Below are positions 35,827 through 44,577 of a DNA stretch of 64,000 bases, piece by piece. This stretch comes from Corynebacterium provencense. Its GTDB lineage: Bacteria > Actinomycetota > Actinomycetes > Mycobacteriales > Mycobacteriaceae. The stretch spans positions 994,928 through 1,058,927 of the forward strand of contig LT160593.1 of assembly GCA_900049755.1 (NCBI GenBank). Reading direction: 5' to 3'. Numbering within the stretch: position 1 is the stretch's first letter; each line of letters begins with the position of its first letter. A program made the position numbers and the translations under genes. Below the pieces are notes generated by a model that saw only the letters and a program-made list of their open reading frames with translations, searched no databases and had not been told where the DNA came from.

Positions 35827-36942
35827 TCAGAACCTGCCCAGCAGTCTCTCCGCCTCGTCGGCGAGCCGGCGGACCACGTCGCCTGCCGGTGCCTGCTGCC
35901 GTACCAGCCCCACCGACTGCCCGGCATGGAGCTTGAGCTCCCCCGCGTAGGGTCCCCCCGGTGCCCGGGCGGCGACCAGTTCCCCGTCGGTGACGGTGGC
36001 GTCATCGACGTACCGGTCGACGAAGGCGTTGCGCACCGTCCTGGTGGGCCAGAGGGTGATGTCCCAGGCCTGCTGCTCCGCACGGTCGTAGATGCCGGTC
36101 AGTACCGTCGACCCGCTCCCGGCCTTCACCGCCGCAGCGCGGAGTTCCTCGTCGCCTTCGGCCTCCGGGGACGCCAGCAGTGCGGTACCGATCCACGCCC
36201 CGTCCGCTCCGGCGGCGAGGGCTGCGGCGACACCACGGCCGGTACCGATGCCGCCGGCGACGACGACAGGCACACCCGGGGCCTGGACGGCCGTGAAGTC
36301 GAGGACCTCCTGCATCAGGGGCATCGTTCCCAGCCGTCCGGTGTGACCTCCGGCGTCGGTACCCTGGACACAGAGCACATCGACGTCAGCGGCAAGTGCC
36401 TGCCGGACCTGCAGCATGTCGTTGACCGGGGCGACAACGCTGATACCGGCCCGGTGTGCCGCAGGAACCCACGGGGCGGGGTCCCCGAAGGCGAGGGACA
36501 GGACTGTGGGGTTGGCCTCGACTGCGGCGTCGAACACCGTCGAGGTCCCGTCATTGTCCGCGGCCTCGGCGTCCAGGGCCCAGACCATCAGCCCGATGCC
36601 GAAGTTCCCCCCGGTTCCCGCGGTCTCCGCCTCACCGGTGATCCACGCGGGGGTGCTGCGTGCACCCACCCCGATCATCCCGAGGCCGCCCGCCGCACTC
36701 ACCGCGGCGGCGAGACGACCGCCGGCCCTGCCCGCCATGGGTGCCCCGACAAGGGGGAGGTCCACTCCCCACAGTCTGGTGAGTCTGGTGGCGAGAACCC
36801 CCGGAGACCGGTGGGTGCCCGGGACGGTGGAGCTGCCTGGGGTGGACTGTTCCCGGCCGACCGGACCGGCGTCCTGTCCGGTAACTCGGTCGGCATCTCG
36901 GTTGACCACAGGTGGACTCCCCTTCCGGACTGACTGGACCAT
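35827..36942 (-). CDS. Nitronate monooxygenase-family FMN protein
   Basis: A TIM-barrel flavoprotein of about 371 residues. FMN-binding features include LVGAPMAGRAGG, VLCVQGTDAGGHTGR with the catalytic-type His, VVVAGGIGTGRGVAAALAAGADGAWIG broken over loops. The family oxidises alkyl nitronates to keto acids. The N-terminal 40 residues are low-complexity and the real start may be further in; ATG 36942 is a working choice. Confidence 0.85.
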   Translation of the reverse strand: MVQSVRKGSPPVVNRDADRVTGQDAGPVGREQSTPGSSTVPGTHRSPGVLATRLTRLWGVDLPLVGAPMAGRAGGRLAAAVSAAGGLGMIGVGARSTPAWITGEAETAGTGGNFGIGLMVWALDAEAADNDGTSTVFDAAVEANPTVLSLAFGDPAPWVPAAHRAGISVVAPVNDMLQVRQALAADVDVLCVQGTDAGGHTGRLGTMPLMQEVLDFTAVQAPGVPVVVAGGIGTGRGVAAALAAGADGAWIGTALLASPEAEGDEELRAAAVKAGSGSTVLTGIYDRAEQQAWDITLWPTRTVRNAFVDRYVDDATVTDGELVAARAPGGPYAGELKLHAGQSVGLVRQQAPAGDVVRRLADEAERLLGRF

Positions 36943-37116
36943 GACACTTTCTGGAACACGATTTCTGCTGCCACGTCGTGTGGCACGTTCTCCGGGTTCG
37001 ACGTACACGTCACTGCGGGTGAGGGAACCGGCACAGGAGACCGCTCCACCGGTTCACAGCAGACCGTACGTCGGAGAAGTCTACCCGGGAAGACGCACCG
37101 CGTACCATGGCTGTCC

Positions 37117-37437
37117 ATGGACATGTCCCTGAAAAAAGCTGAAGACGTCAACACCTCCGCACTCGTCGGACTCGGCCTCGTCGGTGGCTGGCTCACCGCC
37201 AGGGAGACCGGGATCCGGCCGCTGGGGACGATTCCCATGGTCGCGGCACTCGGTTGGGCGAACCGTTCCTGGGTCGCCAAAGGCGGCGCCCCCCTGGCGG
37301 TCGGGCTCACCGGCGCTTTCATCGGCGCTTTCGGGCTCTCCCACCCCCTGGCGAAGAAGATCGGCGCCTGGCCCTCGGTCATCGCGGTGACCACGGCGGC
37401 GGCCGGCGCCGCGCACTTCCTCTCTGACGCGAAGTAG
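37117..37437 (+). CDS. Small membrane protein of unknown function
   Basis: The 106-residue product has three or four short hydrophobic segments rich in Gly and Ala (ALVGLGLVGGWLT, GTIPMVAALGWAN, VGLTGAFIGAF, VIAVTTAAAGAAHFL). No family is recognised. It is divergent from the nitronate monooxygenase gene. Confidence 0.6.
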   Translation: MDMSLKKAEDVNTSALVGLGLVGGWLTARETGIRPLGTIPMVAALGWANRSWVAKGGAPLAVGLTGAFIGAFGLSHPLAKKIGAWPSVIAVTTAAAGAAHFLSDAK

Positions 37438-37462
37438 TCTCACGTCCCCACCGGGTCAGAGA

Positions 37463-37498
37463 GCCCGGTTCAGTGCCCGGTTCAGTGCCCGGTTCAGT
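37463..37498. repeat. 12-bp minisatellite (three exact copies) at the end of the flavodoxin-like gene
   Basis: GCCCGGTTCAGT is repeated three times. On the gene strand each unit contains the TGA stop codon, so the repeat starts within the last codon and follows the stop; copy number does not change the protein. Confidence 0.85.
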
Positions 37499-38009
37499 CC
37501 AACGAGGCGTACCAGGCGCCGACGGTGTTCTCCGCCATCTCCCGCAACGCATGTATGTGCGGCGCCGGGTCTCCGGTGAAGCACACGGGGTCGGCGGCAC
37601 GCGTCCAGCCGTATCCGGTGGTGATGGAGTCCATGGCCTTCTGCGCGCCGGTGGTGTCGTGCCCGCCACGGATCCAGTAGCTGAAGGGCACGTTGCGGGC
37701 GCTGTATCCGGGGTCACCGGTGACCTGCCTGAATGTCGAGTCGAAGTAGTGCTTGAGGGCCCCGGAGATGTAGCCGAAGTTCGCGCTCGTCCCGAAGAGA
37801 AGGGCGGACGCCGCCAGCAGTTCATCCGCGTCCGGCCGCAGGGCGTCCCGCTGCCTGACCTCCAGGTGAAGTCCGGCGGGCAGGGTGGCGTTGACCTCGG
37901 CGGCGGCGGAGCTGGCCGCGTCAACGACCTCCTCCGTCCCCGAGTTCAGCAGGCCGGTGGGGCTGTGGTGGACGATGAGCAGACAGGGCCGGGCCGTTTG
38001 TCGGGACAT
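37494..38009 (-). CDS. Flavodoxin/NADPH-dependent FMN reductase-like protein
   Basis: A 171-residue flavodoxin-fold protein. The phosphate-binding loop is HHSPTGLLNSGTEEVVD, and the FMN-ring region is FGTSANFGYISGALKHYFD. It is probably a soluble FMN-dependent oxidoreductase. It is next to the IS relic at the gene's 5' side. Confidence 0.78.
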   Translation of the reverse strand: MSRQTARPCLLIVHHSPTGLLNSGTEEVVDAASSAAAEVNATLPAGLHLEVRQRDALRPDADELLAASALLFGTSANFGYISGALKHYFDSTFRQVTGDPGYSARNVPFSYWIRGGHDTTGAQKAMDSITTGYGWTRAADPVCFTGDPAPHIHALREMAENTVGAWYASLD

Positions 38010-38339
38010 GGCCCTGGTGTATCACACCTCAGGTAGACGGTGAGACCCACAAAACTGTCCCACCCACATCCATCGGACCCCAGGGGTGCGGACGCCACAT
38101 CGAGAGCAGCTCAGAGCCGACGCCGTAGCCGTGGTCACCGAGCTCGACGCATCCCGCACCGAGGTCGCCGCCGTCCTCCGGCTCCCCTGACAGTGACGGC
38201 ATCGCTGTCTGCCGCAAGATCGCTGCAAGTACCTCCACCCTCGAGGTCCACTCTTGTGGCCCTGGCCTTCCCCGCAAATCGTGGACAGGTGACTGAGCTG
38301 CGTCAGGTTCCTCAGCAGCAGGTTTGTTGGGCAGATTCA
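38010..38339. other. Stretch with no convincing gene
   Basis: A leftward frame covers 38029-38352, but its first residues (ELDMNLPNKPAA) look like the tail of the adjacent decayed transposase and the rest matches nothing I recognise. The segment is probably IS-derived non-coding DNA and the flavodoxin promoter. Confidence 0.45.
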
Positions 38340-39299
38340 TGTCGAGCTCCACCGGCGGAACGTAACCCAGCGCTTCAGTGCAGCCGCCGACGGTTGTACC
38401 GGGACTCGATCCAATCGCTGACCTTCATCCGCGCCTCAGCCCGGGTGGGACACTTACGCCGGTCGTAGAACTGAAGTCTTCAACGTCCCCCACACACTCT
38501 GAAGCCATCGCAGTGTCCCAACACACACCCGTCCGCCCGACTGACTGCACCATCTCCAGACCCCGGCAGACCTTGAACATGTCATCACTGGTGAACCCCG
38601 TACCGCGGTCAGCATGGACCACCACACCGTCAGGAACCTCCCCACGCAGTGTTCGAGCCATTTCCAGGGCTCTGGCGACCAGGGAACGTAACCATGTGAG
38701 AGTCCATCGACCATCCCAGGATCCGACGGGAGTGCGCATCGGTGACCGCGGCGAGGTACAACCAGCCTTCACCGGTACGCAGGTAGGTGTTGTCCGACAT
38801 CCGGACGCGGTCGGGTCTGCCCTGGTCCCAACCGCGCTTGACCCGGTCAGGGATCTTGTAGGGGGCCACACCGGGGATCGTTGTCACCACCGGTGAACTT
38901 CTTGTTCACCCTGCCATCAGTGCGTACCGTTCGTCGGTCGTCGGCAAGGCTCGCGAAGAAGGTTGCTGCTTTTCCCGGGAACTCGTTGTCCTTGTGCAGG
39001 TCCTCGACCTGTCGGCGTGAGGCTTTGAGCTCGGCGCGTTCATCCAGGGTCAGTTCACCGGTGGGTTCGCCCGGTGTCAGTGGCTCGCTCGGCGGCGACC
39101 CACTTGCCCAACGACCGGGGGGGGCGACGTTGAGCTCTCGGGTGACGTCGGCGACGGCCCGCCCGGTGTCGATGACAAGACGGGCGGCCTCGTGCTGGTA
39201 CTCGGGGGTGAAAGTCCGGCGGGGTTTCTTCCCGGAGGTCTTCTCGGCGATGGTGACATCCCCTCGTGCGGAACGGGTCCCGCTAAATCGGGTGTCCAC
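38340..39299 (-). mobile_element. Decayed IS3-family element
   Basis: Leftward fragments in three frames together rebuild an IS3 transposase pair. OrfA pieces: RRTFTPEYQHEAARLVIDTG, ERAEL..., LHKDNEFPGKAATFFAS. OrfB pieces: DRVKRGWDQGRPDRV, YLRTGEGWLYLAAVTDAHS, VVVHADRGTGFTS (with a Gln to Gly change beside the DDE Asp) and WGTLKTSVLRPA. Frameshifts occur near 39118 (a run of 8 G) and repeatedly between 38460 and 38710. The right edge TGGACACCCGATTTAGCGGG may be the IS end. It is a relic of a different IS from the one at 16130. Confidence 0.8.
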
Positions 39300-39335
39300 T
39301 CAACGAAGGTAGGGCCAAACCCGACTCTGTCGAGC

Positions 39336-39725
39336 TCATGCGGGGCTCGTGAGCTGGATCAGGTTGCCGCAGGTGTCATCCAGGACCGCTGTGACCACCG
39401 GGCCCATAGCGGTCGGAGCCTGCGTGAAGCTCACCCCTCGCGCCACGAGATCCTTATGGACGGCGACCACATCGTCGACGGCGAACGAGGTGAGTGGAAT
39501 GCCGTCCTCGACCAGTGCACGCTTGAACGCCTTCGCGGCGGGATGGACGTCGGGCTCCAGCAGCAGCTCGACGCCGTCGGGCTCGTTCGCTCCGACCACG
39601 GTCAGCCACCGGTGCTCCCCGAGCGGAATGTCGGTCTTAGCCACGAAGCCGAGCATGTCGGTGTAGAAAGCGAGCGCCTTGGCCTGGTCATCGACCAGCA
39701 CGCTCGTCACATTGATCCTGGGCAT
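39336..39725 (-). CDS. VOC-family (glyoxalase/bleomycin-resistance) protein
   Basis: A 129-residue single VOC module pair: VTSVLVDDQAKALAFYTDMLGF at the start and ending GPVVTAVLDDTCGNLIQLTSP (split by the domain). Metal-ligand positions of the fold (Glu in VELLLE, Glu/Asp near the end) are plausible. Function could be lactoylglutathione lyase-like or antibiotic binding. It is directly downstream of an ArsR-type gene, a common actinobacterial pair. Confidence 0.85.
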   Translation of the reverse strand: MPRINVTSVLVDDQAKALAFYTDMLGFVAKTDIPLGEHRWLTVVGANEPDGVELLLEPDVHPAAKAFKRALVEDGIPLTSFAVDDVVAVHKDLVARGVSFTQAPTAMGPVVTAVLDDTCGNLIQLTSPA

Positions 39726-39732
39726 GGTGCGT

Positions 39733-40016
39733 TCACTCCATGAGTCCGTGTTGTGGCCAGCGATCGACGATCGAAAGCGGCGATTCAGTGTTCAGGTGAT
39801 AGATCTCTGCCCGCCCTTCCCAGCGCGAGCGGACAAGGTCGGCCTTCTCCAGCAAGGCCAGGTGCTCAGAGATGACCTGCTGCGACGAGGTGTTGCCGTG
39901 CCGCACGGCCGGGCGCGAGCAAATCTCGAGCAGAGACTGCCTATCACACACTCGGTCAGCTCGCCCGGGATCGTGCGCCGTGTCGGGTTCTCCAACTCTT
40001 TGAAGACATCACCCAT
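39733..40016 (-). pseudogene. ArsR-type regulator, frameshifted
   Basis: The ATG at 40016 opens MGDVFKELENPTRRTI. Near 39955 the frame changes, after ELTE, and continues as QSLLEICSRPAVRHGNTSS, VISEHLALLEKADLVRSRWEGR. Together they make a typical ArsR winged helix of about 95 residues. The stop lies 7 bp upstream of the VOC gene start, indicating an operon. The frameshift may be real decay, since the segment lies next to an IS relic. Confidence 0.75.
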
Positions 40017-40091
40017 CCCGCGATGATAGGCGAGTACCTACTTGCGTGTCCATGGTCGGCGCTACGGGTCATCAATAGCGACTAACCCGGG

Positions 40092-40179
40092 GGGTCTGCT
40101 GCACGGTGAGGTGACATCTGATCTGACTTGCCCGGCAGGGCAGGCCTGGAAAGATGGCATCGTGCCGTGCAGCAGACCC
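40092..40179. mobile_element. 88-bp MITE related to the IS at 16130
   Basis: The ends are perfect 15-bp inverted repeats (GGGTCTGCTGCACGG). The interior resembles the orfA side of the IS at 16130-17424: both read GGTGACATCTGATCTG soon after the end repeat and GGCCTGGAAxGATG further in. It therefore looks like an internally deleted, non-coding derivative of the same IS family. Confidence 0.75.
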
Positions 40180-40248
40180 GTCTCACCGTCTACTCAGAGC
40201 ATGGGATTCCACTCCCGTCATGCCCCGGCCGTCCGTTAGCGTGGTTAC

Positions 40249-40827
40249 ATGAGCGGAACTCTGCCTCCCCCTGTCACCGGTCCCCTGATCCTCCCGTTCA
40301 ACGGGAGGGTGCCACGAATACACCGCTCCGCCTGGATCGCCCCCGGTGCTGTGATCGTCGGGGACGTGACAGTCGGGGAGGACGCCTCGGTCTTCTACGG
40401 CGTGGTCCTGCGCGGCGATGTCGGTGCGGTGCGGATCGGTTCCCGCACCAATGTCCAGGACAATGCGGTGATCCACTGTGAGCAGGCCTCTGCCGCGGTG
40501 CTCGGTGACGATGTCACGGTCGGGCACCAGGCTCTCGTCCACGCCTGCACCGTCGGCGACGGGACCCTGGTCGGCATGCAGTCCACTCTGCTCAGCAGGT
40601 CAGTCACAGGATCGGGGTGCATCATCGGCGGCGGGGCCGTTGTTCTCGAGGGCCAGGAGATTCCCGACGGGGTTCTCGCCGCAGGTCTGCCGGCGAAGGT
40701 CAGGCGGGAACTCTCCACCGCGGAGCGGGAGCATCTCATCGCTCACGCCGCCGGTTACGTTGCACTGGCCAGGGCCCAGGCGTCTCCCGGGGACGCCCTG
40801 GACCTCGATGAGGTCCGGTTCGGCTGA
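40249..40827 (+). CDS. Gamma-carbonic-anhydrase-like left-handed beta-helix protein
   Basis: The 192-residue product has hexapeptide repeats (SAWIAPGAVIVGDVTVG, SVFYGVVLRGDVG) and the candidate zinc ligands in NAVIHCE, VGHQALVHAC. Family members are gamma-type carbonic anhydrases or related proteins of uncertain activity. In this neighbourhood a role in handling CO2/bicarbonate from urease is attractive but inferred. The C-terminal helix follows the usual pattern. Confidence 0.85.
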   Translation: MSGTLPPPVTGPLILPFNGRVPRIHRSAWIAPGAVIVGDVTVGEDASVFYGVVLRGDVGAVRIGSRTNVQDNAVIHCEQASAAVLGDDVTVGHQALVHACTVGDGTLVGMQSTLLSRSVTGSGCIIGGGAVVLEGQEIPDGVLAAGLPAKVRRELSTAEREHLIAHAAGYVALARAQASPGDALDLDEVRFG

Positions 40828-40934
40828 GAGCCGGCGCACGTTCTGTCACGTCCCTCCACCTTCCCTACCGCACTCACCGCCGCCGAATCACCACCGCCCC
40901 CCACCGGCCCTCACCGACGACCCTCCCCACGACC

Positions 40935-42638
40935 TCACCGACGCGGCGGATCAGCAGGAAGCACATGCTCCCCGCTCACATCCAACGTCAACGCCAGAGA
41001 CGACACATACTGCCTTTCCCCGTCAGGCCCCGGCAACGCCGAGGCAACCATGTCCGGACGCTCACACGACTCCCCCGTGATCGCACAGGTCAACCGGTCG
41101 TCGACCGGATTACCGTCAGCGTCGAACATCGGCAGATCAATACCGTCGTCAGACCGGCGCAGGTAGTACCGGCCCCCGGTGACCACCGCCGCCAACGGCG
41201 TGACCACCACGGCAATCACCGCAGCGAACAACGGGGAAAACGCCGCGACACCGTCACCGAACACACCGAAGAACATCGCCACCGAAATCCCACCGGAGAG
41301 AATGACCGAGGAGATACCCACCGGGTTCCAGTCGTAGAGCATCCCGCGACGGAACTCCGGCACCTTCGGCGACAACCCCAGCAGGTACTTGTTGATGACG
41401 ATGTCCGCGGCAACGGTGAAAATCCACGCGATCGCCAGATTCGAGTAGAAACTCAGCACAAAGCTCAGCACACTGAACATGTTGAACTCCATCAACGCCA
41501 GCGAAATCCCCACATTCAGCACCACGAACCACACCCGGCCCGGATACCTCTTGAACGTCCGCGAGTAGATGTTCGTCCACGCCAACGACCCGCAGTACGC
41601 GTTGGTCGTGTTGATCTTGATTTGCGAGATCACCACCAGGATCACCGCCAACGTCGTCGCCAGCCACCCCGGCATCATCTGCCGGTACTCACTCATGAAC
41701 TGATTGACCGGCTCCACCGCCAGATCCGTGCCCTGACCCAGCACAGAAATCATGTACACCGCCAGAAAAATCCCGATGATCTGCTTCGTCGCACCCAGCA
41801 CCACCCACCCCGGGCCGCCACAGACCACCGCAGTCCACCACGCCCGACGGTTCTGCGCCGTCCGCGGCGGCATGAACCTCAGGTAGTCGATGTTCTCCGC
41901 GATCTGCGCCGTCAACGACAGACACACCCCCGCAGCCAGCATCATCGCCGCGAACGACACCCCCTTGTCCTCCTCACCGGAGTACTCCAGAAACGTCCCC
42001 ACCGACCCCGGCTCCTGGATGATCAGCACCACCAACGGCACGAACATCATCACCAGCCACAGCGGATTCGTCCACGAATGCAGCTTCGACAACAACTTCA
42101 TCCCGTACACCACCAACGGAATGATCATCAACGAACTCACCGCGTACCCCGCCCACAACGGAACACCCAGCCCCGCCTTCAACCCCTGCGCCATGATCGC
42201 CCCCTCCGTGGCGAAGAGGATGAACGTGAACGACACGAAAATCAGGTTCGTGATGATCGACCCCTTGTACCCGAACCCCGACCCCCGGGTGATCAGGTCA
42301 AGATCCACGTTGTACCGGGCAGCGTAGTACGCCAACGGGAAACTCGACACGAAAATCAACACCGCGGCGATCAGCACACCACCGACAGCGTTGACCGTCC
42401 CGTGTTCCACACCGATGGTCGCACCGATGGAGAAATCCGCCAGATACGCGATACCACCCAACGCACTGGCAGCCACCGCCGCCGGAGTCCACCGCCGGTA
42501 ATGACGCGGCGCAAACCGCAACGAAAAGTCTTCGGTACCCACCGGGCTGGCACCCTCGACGGCGGAGACGGGACCGGACCGCCCGTCCGTCGGTTCGGAG
42601 TCCCGGGTCTGATGGAGCATGTCCACTGGAGGAGTCAT
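40935..42638 (-). CDS. NCS1-family nucleobase/related-solute permease
   Basis: About twelve membrane helices in 567 residues. Features of the purine-cytosine permease family include GGIAYLADFSIGATIGVEHG (helix 1 region), ITRGSGFGYKG and the NAYCGSLAWTN segment in helix 8. The long acidic C-terminal tail after residue 500 is extra. NCS1 proteins import cytosine, purines, allantoin or hydantoins with Na+ or H+. Being just downstream of the urease operon, it may import a urea-yielding nitrogen compound. The ATG at 42638 was preferred to an upstream TTG. Confidence 0.87.
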   Translation of the reverse strand: MTPPVDMLHQTRDSEPTDGRSGPVSAVEGASPVGTEDFSLRFAPRHYRRWTPAAVAASALGGIAYLADFSIGATIGVEHGTVNAVGGVLIAAVLIFVSSFPLAYYAARYNVDLDLITRGSGFGYKGSIITNLIFVSFTFILFATEGAIMAQGLKAGLGVPLWAGYAVSSLMIIPLVVYGMKLLSKLHSWTNPLWLVMMFVPLVVLIIQEPGSVGTFLEYSGEEDKGVSFAAMMLAAGVCLSLTAQIAENIDYLRFMPPRTAQNRRAWWTAVVCGGPGWVVLGATKQIIGIFLAVYMISVLGQGTDLAVEPVNQFMSEYRQMMPGWLATTLAVILVVISQIKINTTNAYCGSLAWTNIYSRTFKRYPGRVWFVVLNVGISLALMEFNMFSVLSFVLSFYSNLAIAWIFTVAADIVINKYLLGLSPKVPEFRRGMLYDWNPVGISSVILSGGISVAMFFGVFGDGVAAFSPLFAAVIAVVVTPLAAVVTGGRYYLRRSDDGIDLPMFDADGNPVDDRLTCAITGESCERPDMVASALPGPDGERQYVSSLALTLDVSGEHVLPADPPRR

Positions 42639-42804
42639 GGGAGCCAACGGTATGGACGTCCGGTTTCCTCCGGATGACCTTGTATGTTTCCGACACGGTG
42701 CTAAACAGGGTTCACCCGGCGTCCTGTGTTACGGACGTGTGAGACGGCGTGAGACAGCAGGACCCTGCAGGACAGCACAGGCCGGAGCACCCACCCGCGC
42801 AGCT

Positions 42805-43857
42805 TCACATCCGGCGCAGGTCCACGGCCGGCCGGCCCAGCAGAGCCAGACGGGCGCACCCGTACACCGTGTCCACCACTGACCGCACCACCACCGGGTC
42901 CTCCCCGGCGACCCGTACCGTGATCCCGGCGTCCCCCACCATGGTGGACGCCGCGGCGCTGAGATCCTCCGGGACTGCCCCGTGGGCAGCCGACACACCA
43001 CCGGTCACCTCCGCCAGCAATTCGCGGATCTTCACCAGCAGATCTCTGACAGATTCTCCGACGGGCGGGACGACGAGCACCGTCGCCCACACCGGCCACC
43101 GGGACAGCAGCATCTCCGACCTGCCCTGACCTGCCCCTGTCACACACAGCGAATCAGACAGCAGGGGCCGCCCCGCCCTCTCGACACGCCAGCACTGGCC
43201 GAGGGCGTCGTAGAGGTCCCGTTCCCCGCGGGCCAGACGCCCGGTGAGGACCACCTCGGCGGCGAGAAATGTCGCCGAATCTGCCAGGACCACGTCGGTG
43301 ACCTGCAGCAGACGGGAGCCTGCGAAGAGAATGTTCTGGCCGGGGAGGTACTCGCACACGGCGTCCTGCCCCACCTCCAGGGTGACCCACTGGGTCGCCA
43401 GTCCCGCGTTCATCCGGTGCACCGGAGTACCAGCGGGAGTGGTGACCGTCGCCCGTGCACCGACGCCCAGCCTCAGCCGCTGCCGGATGCGATCATTCTG
43501 CGCCAGCCCGCCGCCGGTGGAACGCACGTAGACGAACGCCTCCCCCGGATCGCCGGGGTCGATGTGCAGGGGACGGGTCAACTGCATCGGCGCCTTGACA
43601 TACCGGGAGGTCACGCCGGTCCTGTGCACCGGGGACACCATGTCTGCGGTCAGCGTGAGGTCGAGGATCCCCACCTTCCCGGGGCGCCCGACCGGCTGGA
43701 CTCCGTCAGGGACCGCAGCTCCGTCGTCGCCGGTCCCCTCCCCGGTCTCACGGACGAGGGGGAGGAACTCCCACGGCACCGGAGGGGTGACGGACGCCGG
43801 GTCCAGGCGGGACATGTCCGACCGGGCTCCGGGCACTGCCGGGGAGGACGGTCTCAC
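42805..43857 (-). CDS. ureD: Urease accessory protein UreD
   Basis: UreD is the scaffold that binds apo-urease and channels nickel from UreG through UreF. The 350-residue product has VTSRYVKAPMQLTRPLHIDP, GGGLAQNDRIRQRLRLG, and AGTPVHRMNAGLATQWVTLEV. Its GTG start overlaps the ureG stop (GTGA). The N-terminal 50 residues are a low-complexity extension. It is the last urease gene of the leftward operon. Confidence 0.92.
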   Translation of the reverse strand: MRPSSPAVPGARSDMSRLDPASVTPPVPWEFLPLVRETGEGTGDDGAAVPDGVQPVGRPGKVGILDLTLTADMVSPVHRTGVTSRYVKAPMQLTRPLHIDPGDPGEAFVYVRSTGGGLAQNDRIRQRLRLGVGARATVTTPAGTPVHRMNAGLATQWVTLEVGQDAVCEYLPGQNILFAGSRLLQVTDVVLADSATFLAAEVVLTGRLARGERDLYDALGQCWRVERAGRPLLSDSLCVTGAGQGRSEMLLSRWPVWATVLVVPPVGESVRDLLVKIRELLAEVTGGVSAAHGAVPEDLSAAASTMVGDAGITVRVAGEDPVVVRSVVDTVYGCARLALLGRPAVDLRRM

Positions 43858-44567
43858 ACGCGGTACCTCTCCAGCTTCGCCGCAAGCTCCGCGATTCCCC
43901 TGCCGGCGAGACAGTCTGTGAGCACGACCGGACGACCGTCACGGACATCCACGGCGTCGGCGTTCATGATGTCCAGGTCACAGCGGACGTACCGGGCGAT
44001 GTCGGTCTTGTTGATGACGAGGATGTCGGACTCGGTGATGCCCGGGCCACGCTTCTTCGGCATCTTCTGCCCCTCCGCCGTGTCCAGGACGAAGACGAAG
44101 ACATCCACCAGCGCCGGTGAGAAGGTGAGGGTGAGATTGTCTCCGCCGGACTCGAAGAAGACCGTGTCAATGTCCGGATGCTCCTCCACCAGGTCGGCGG
44201 CGGCCATGAGGTTCATCGTCGGGTCGTCACGTACGGCGGTGTGCGGGCAGGAGCCGGTCTCCACCCCGATGATCCGGTCCGGGCTGATGATCCCGTCGAG
44301 TTCCCGCCGGACATGCAGGGCGTCCTCCTGGGTGTAGATGTCGTTGGTGATCACGCCGACCTGGCGGCCGGCGTCGACGAACAGGGGGACGAGAGCTTCG
44401 AGGAGGGGGGTCTGGCCGGACCCGACAGGCCCGCCGATGCCGATGCGCAGCGGGGAACCGGACCCGGTCACCGGGTCCGGTGCGGCAACGGCGGACGGGG
44501 CGGGGGCGGGGTCGCGGACATCTGAGGTGGCTGCGGTTGTTGAGGGGGGTACGTCTGGGGGGGGCAT
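43854..44567 (-). CDS. ureG: Urease accessory GTPase UreG with an altered P-loop
   Basis: UreG hydrolyses GTP and delivers nickel. The 237-residue product has GVITNDIYTQEDA, the nickel-binding CPH (107-109), FFESGGDNLTL and the guanine-specificity NKTD. The Walker A, however, reads GPVGSGQT (46-53), with Gln52 where nearly all P-loop GTPases have Lys, and Pro54 where Ala is usual. An N-terminal Pro/Ala-rich tail of about 38 residues precedes the fold. The start has an AGAAAGGA site. The substitution needs two base changes from the usual codons, so a single read error would not explain it. Confidence 0.92.
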   Translation of the reverse strand: MPPPDVPPSTTAATSDVRDPAPAPSAVAAPDPVTGSGSPLRIGIGGPVGSGQTPLLEALVPLFVDAGRQVGVITNDIYTQEDALHVRRELDGIISPDRIIGVETGSCPHTAVRDDPTMNLMAAADLVEEHPDIDTVFFESGGDNLTLTFSPALVDVFVFVLDTAEGQKMPKKRGPGITESDILVINKTDIARYVRCDLDIMNADAVDVRDGRPVVLTDCLAGRGIAELAAKLERYRV

Positions 44568-44577
44568 GGCGTCCTTT

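Noticed and set aside
40965..42677. A 570-codon open frame antisense to the NCS1 permease
   Set aside because: Its product is a low-complexity Arg/His/Gln-rich string typical of antisense frames in GC-rich genes, while the opposite strand has a clear 12-helix transporter.
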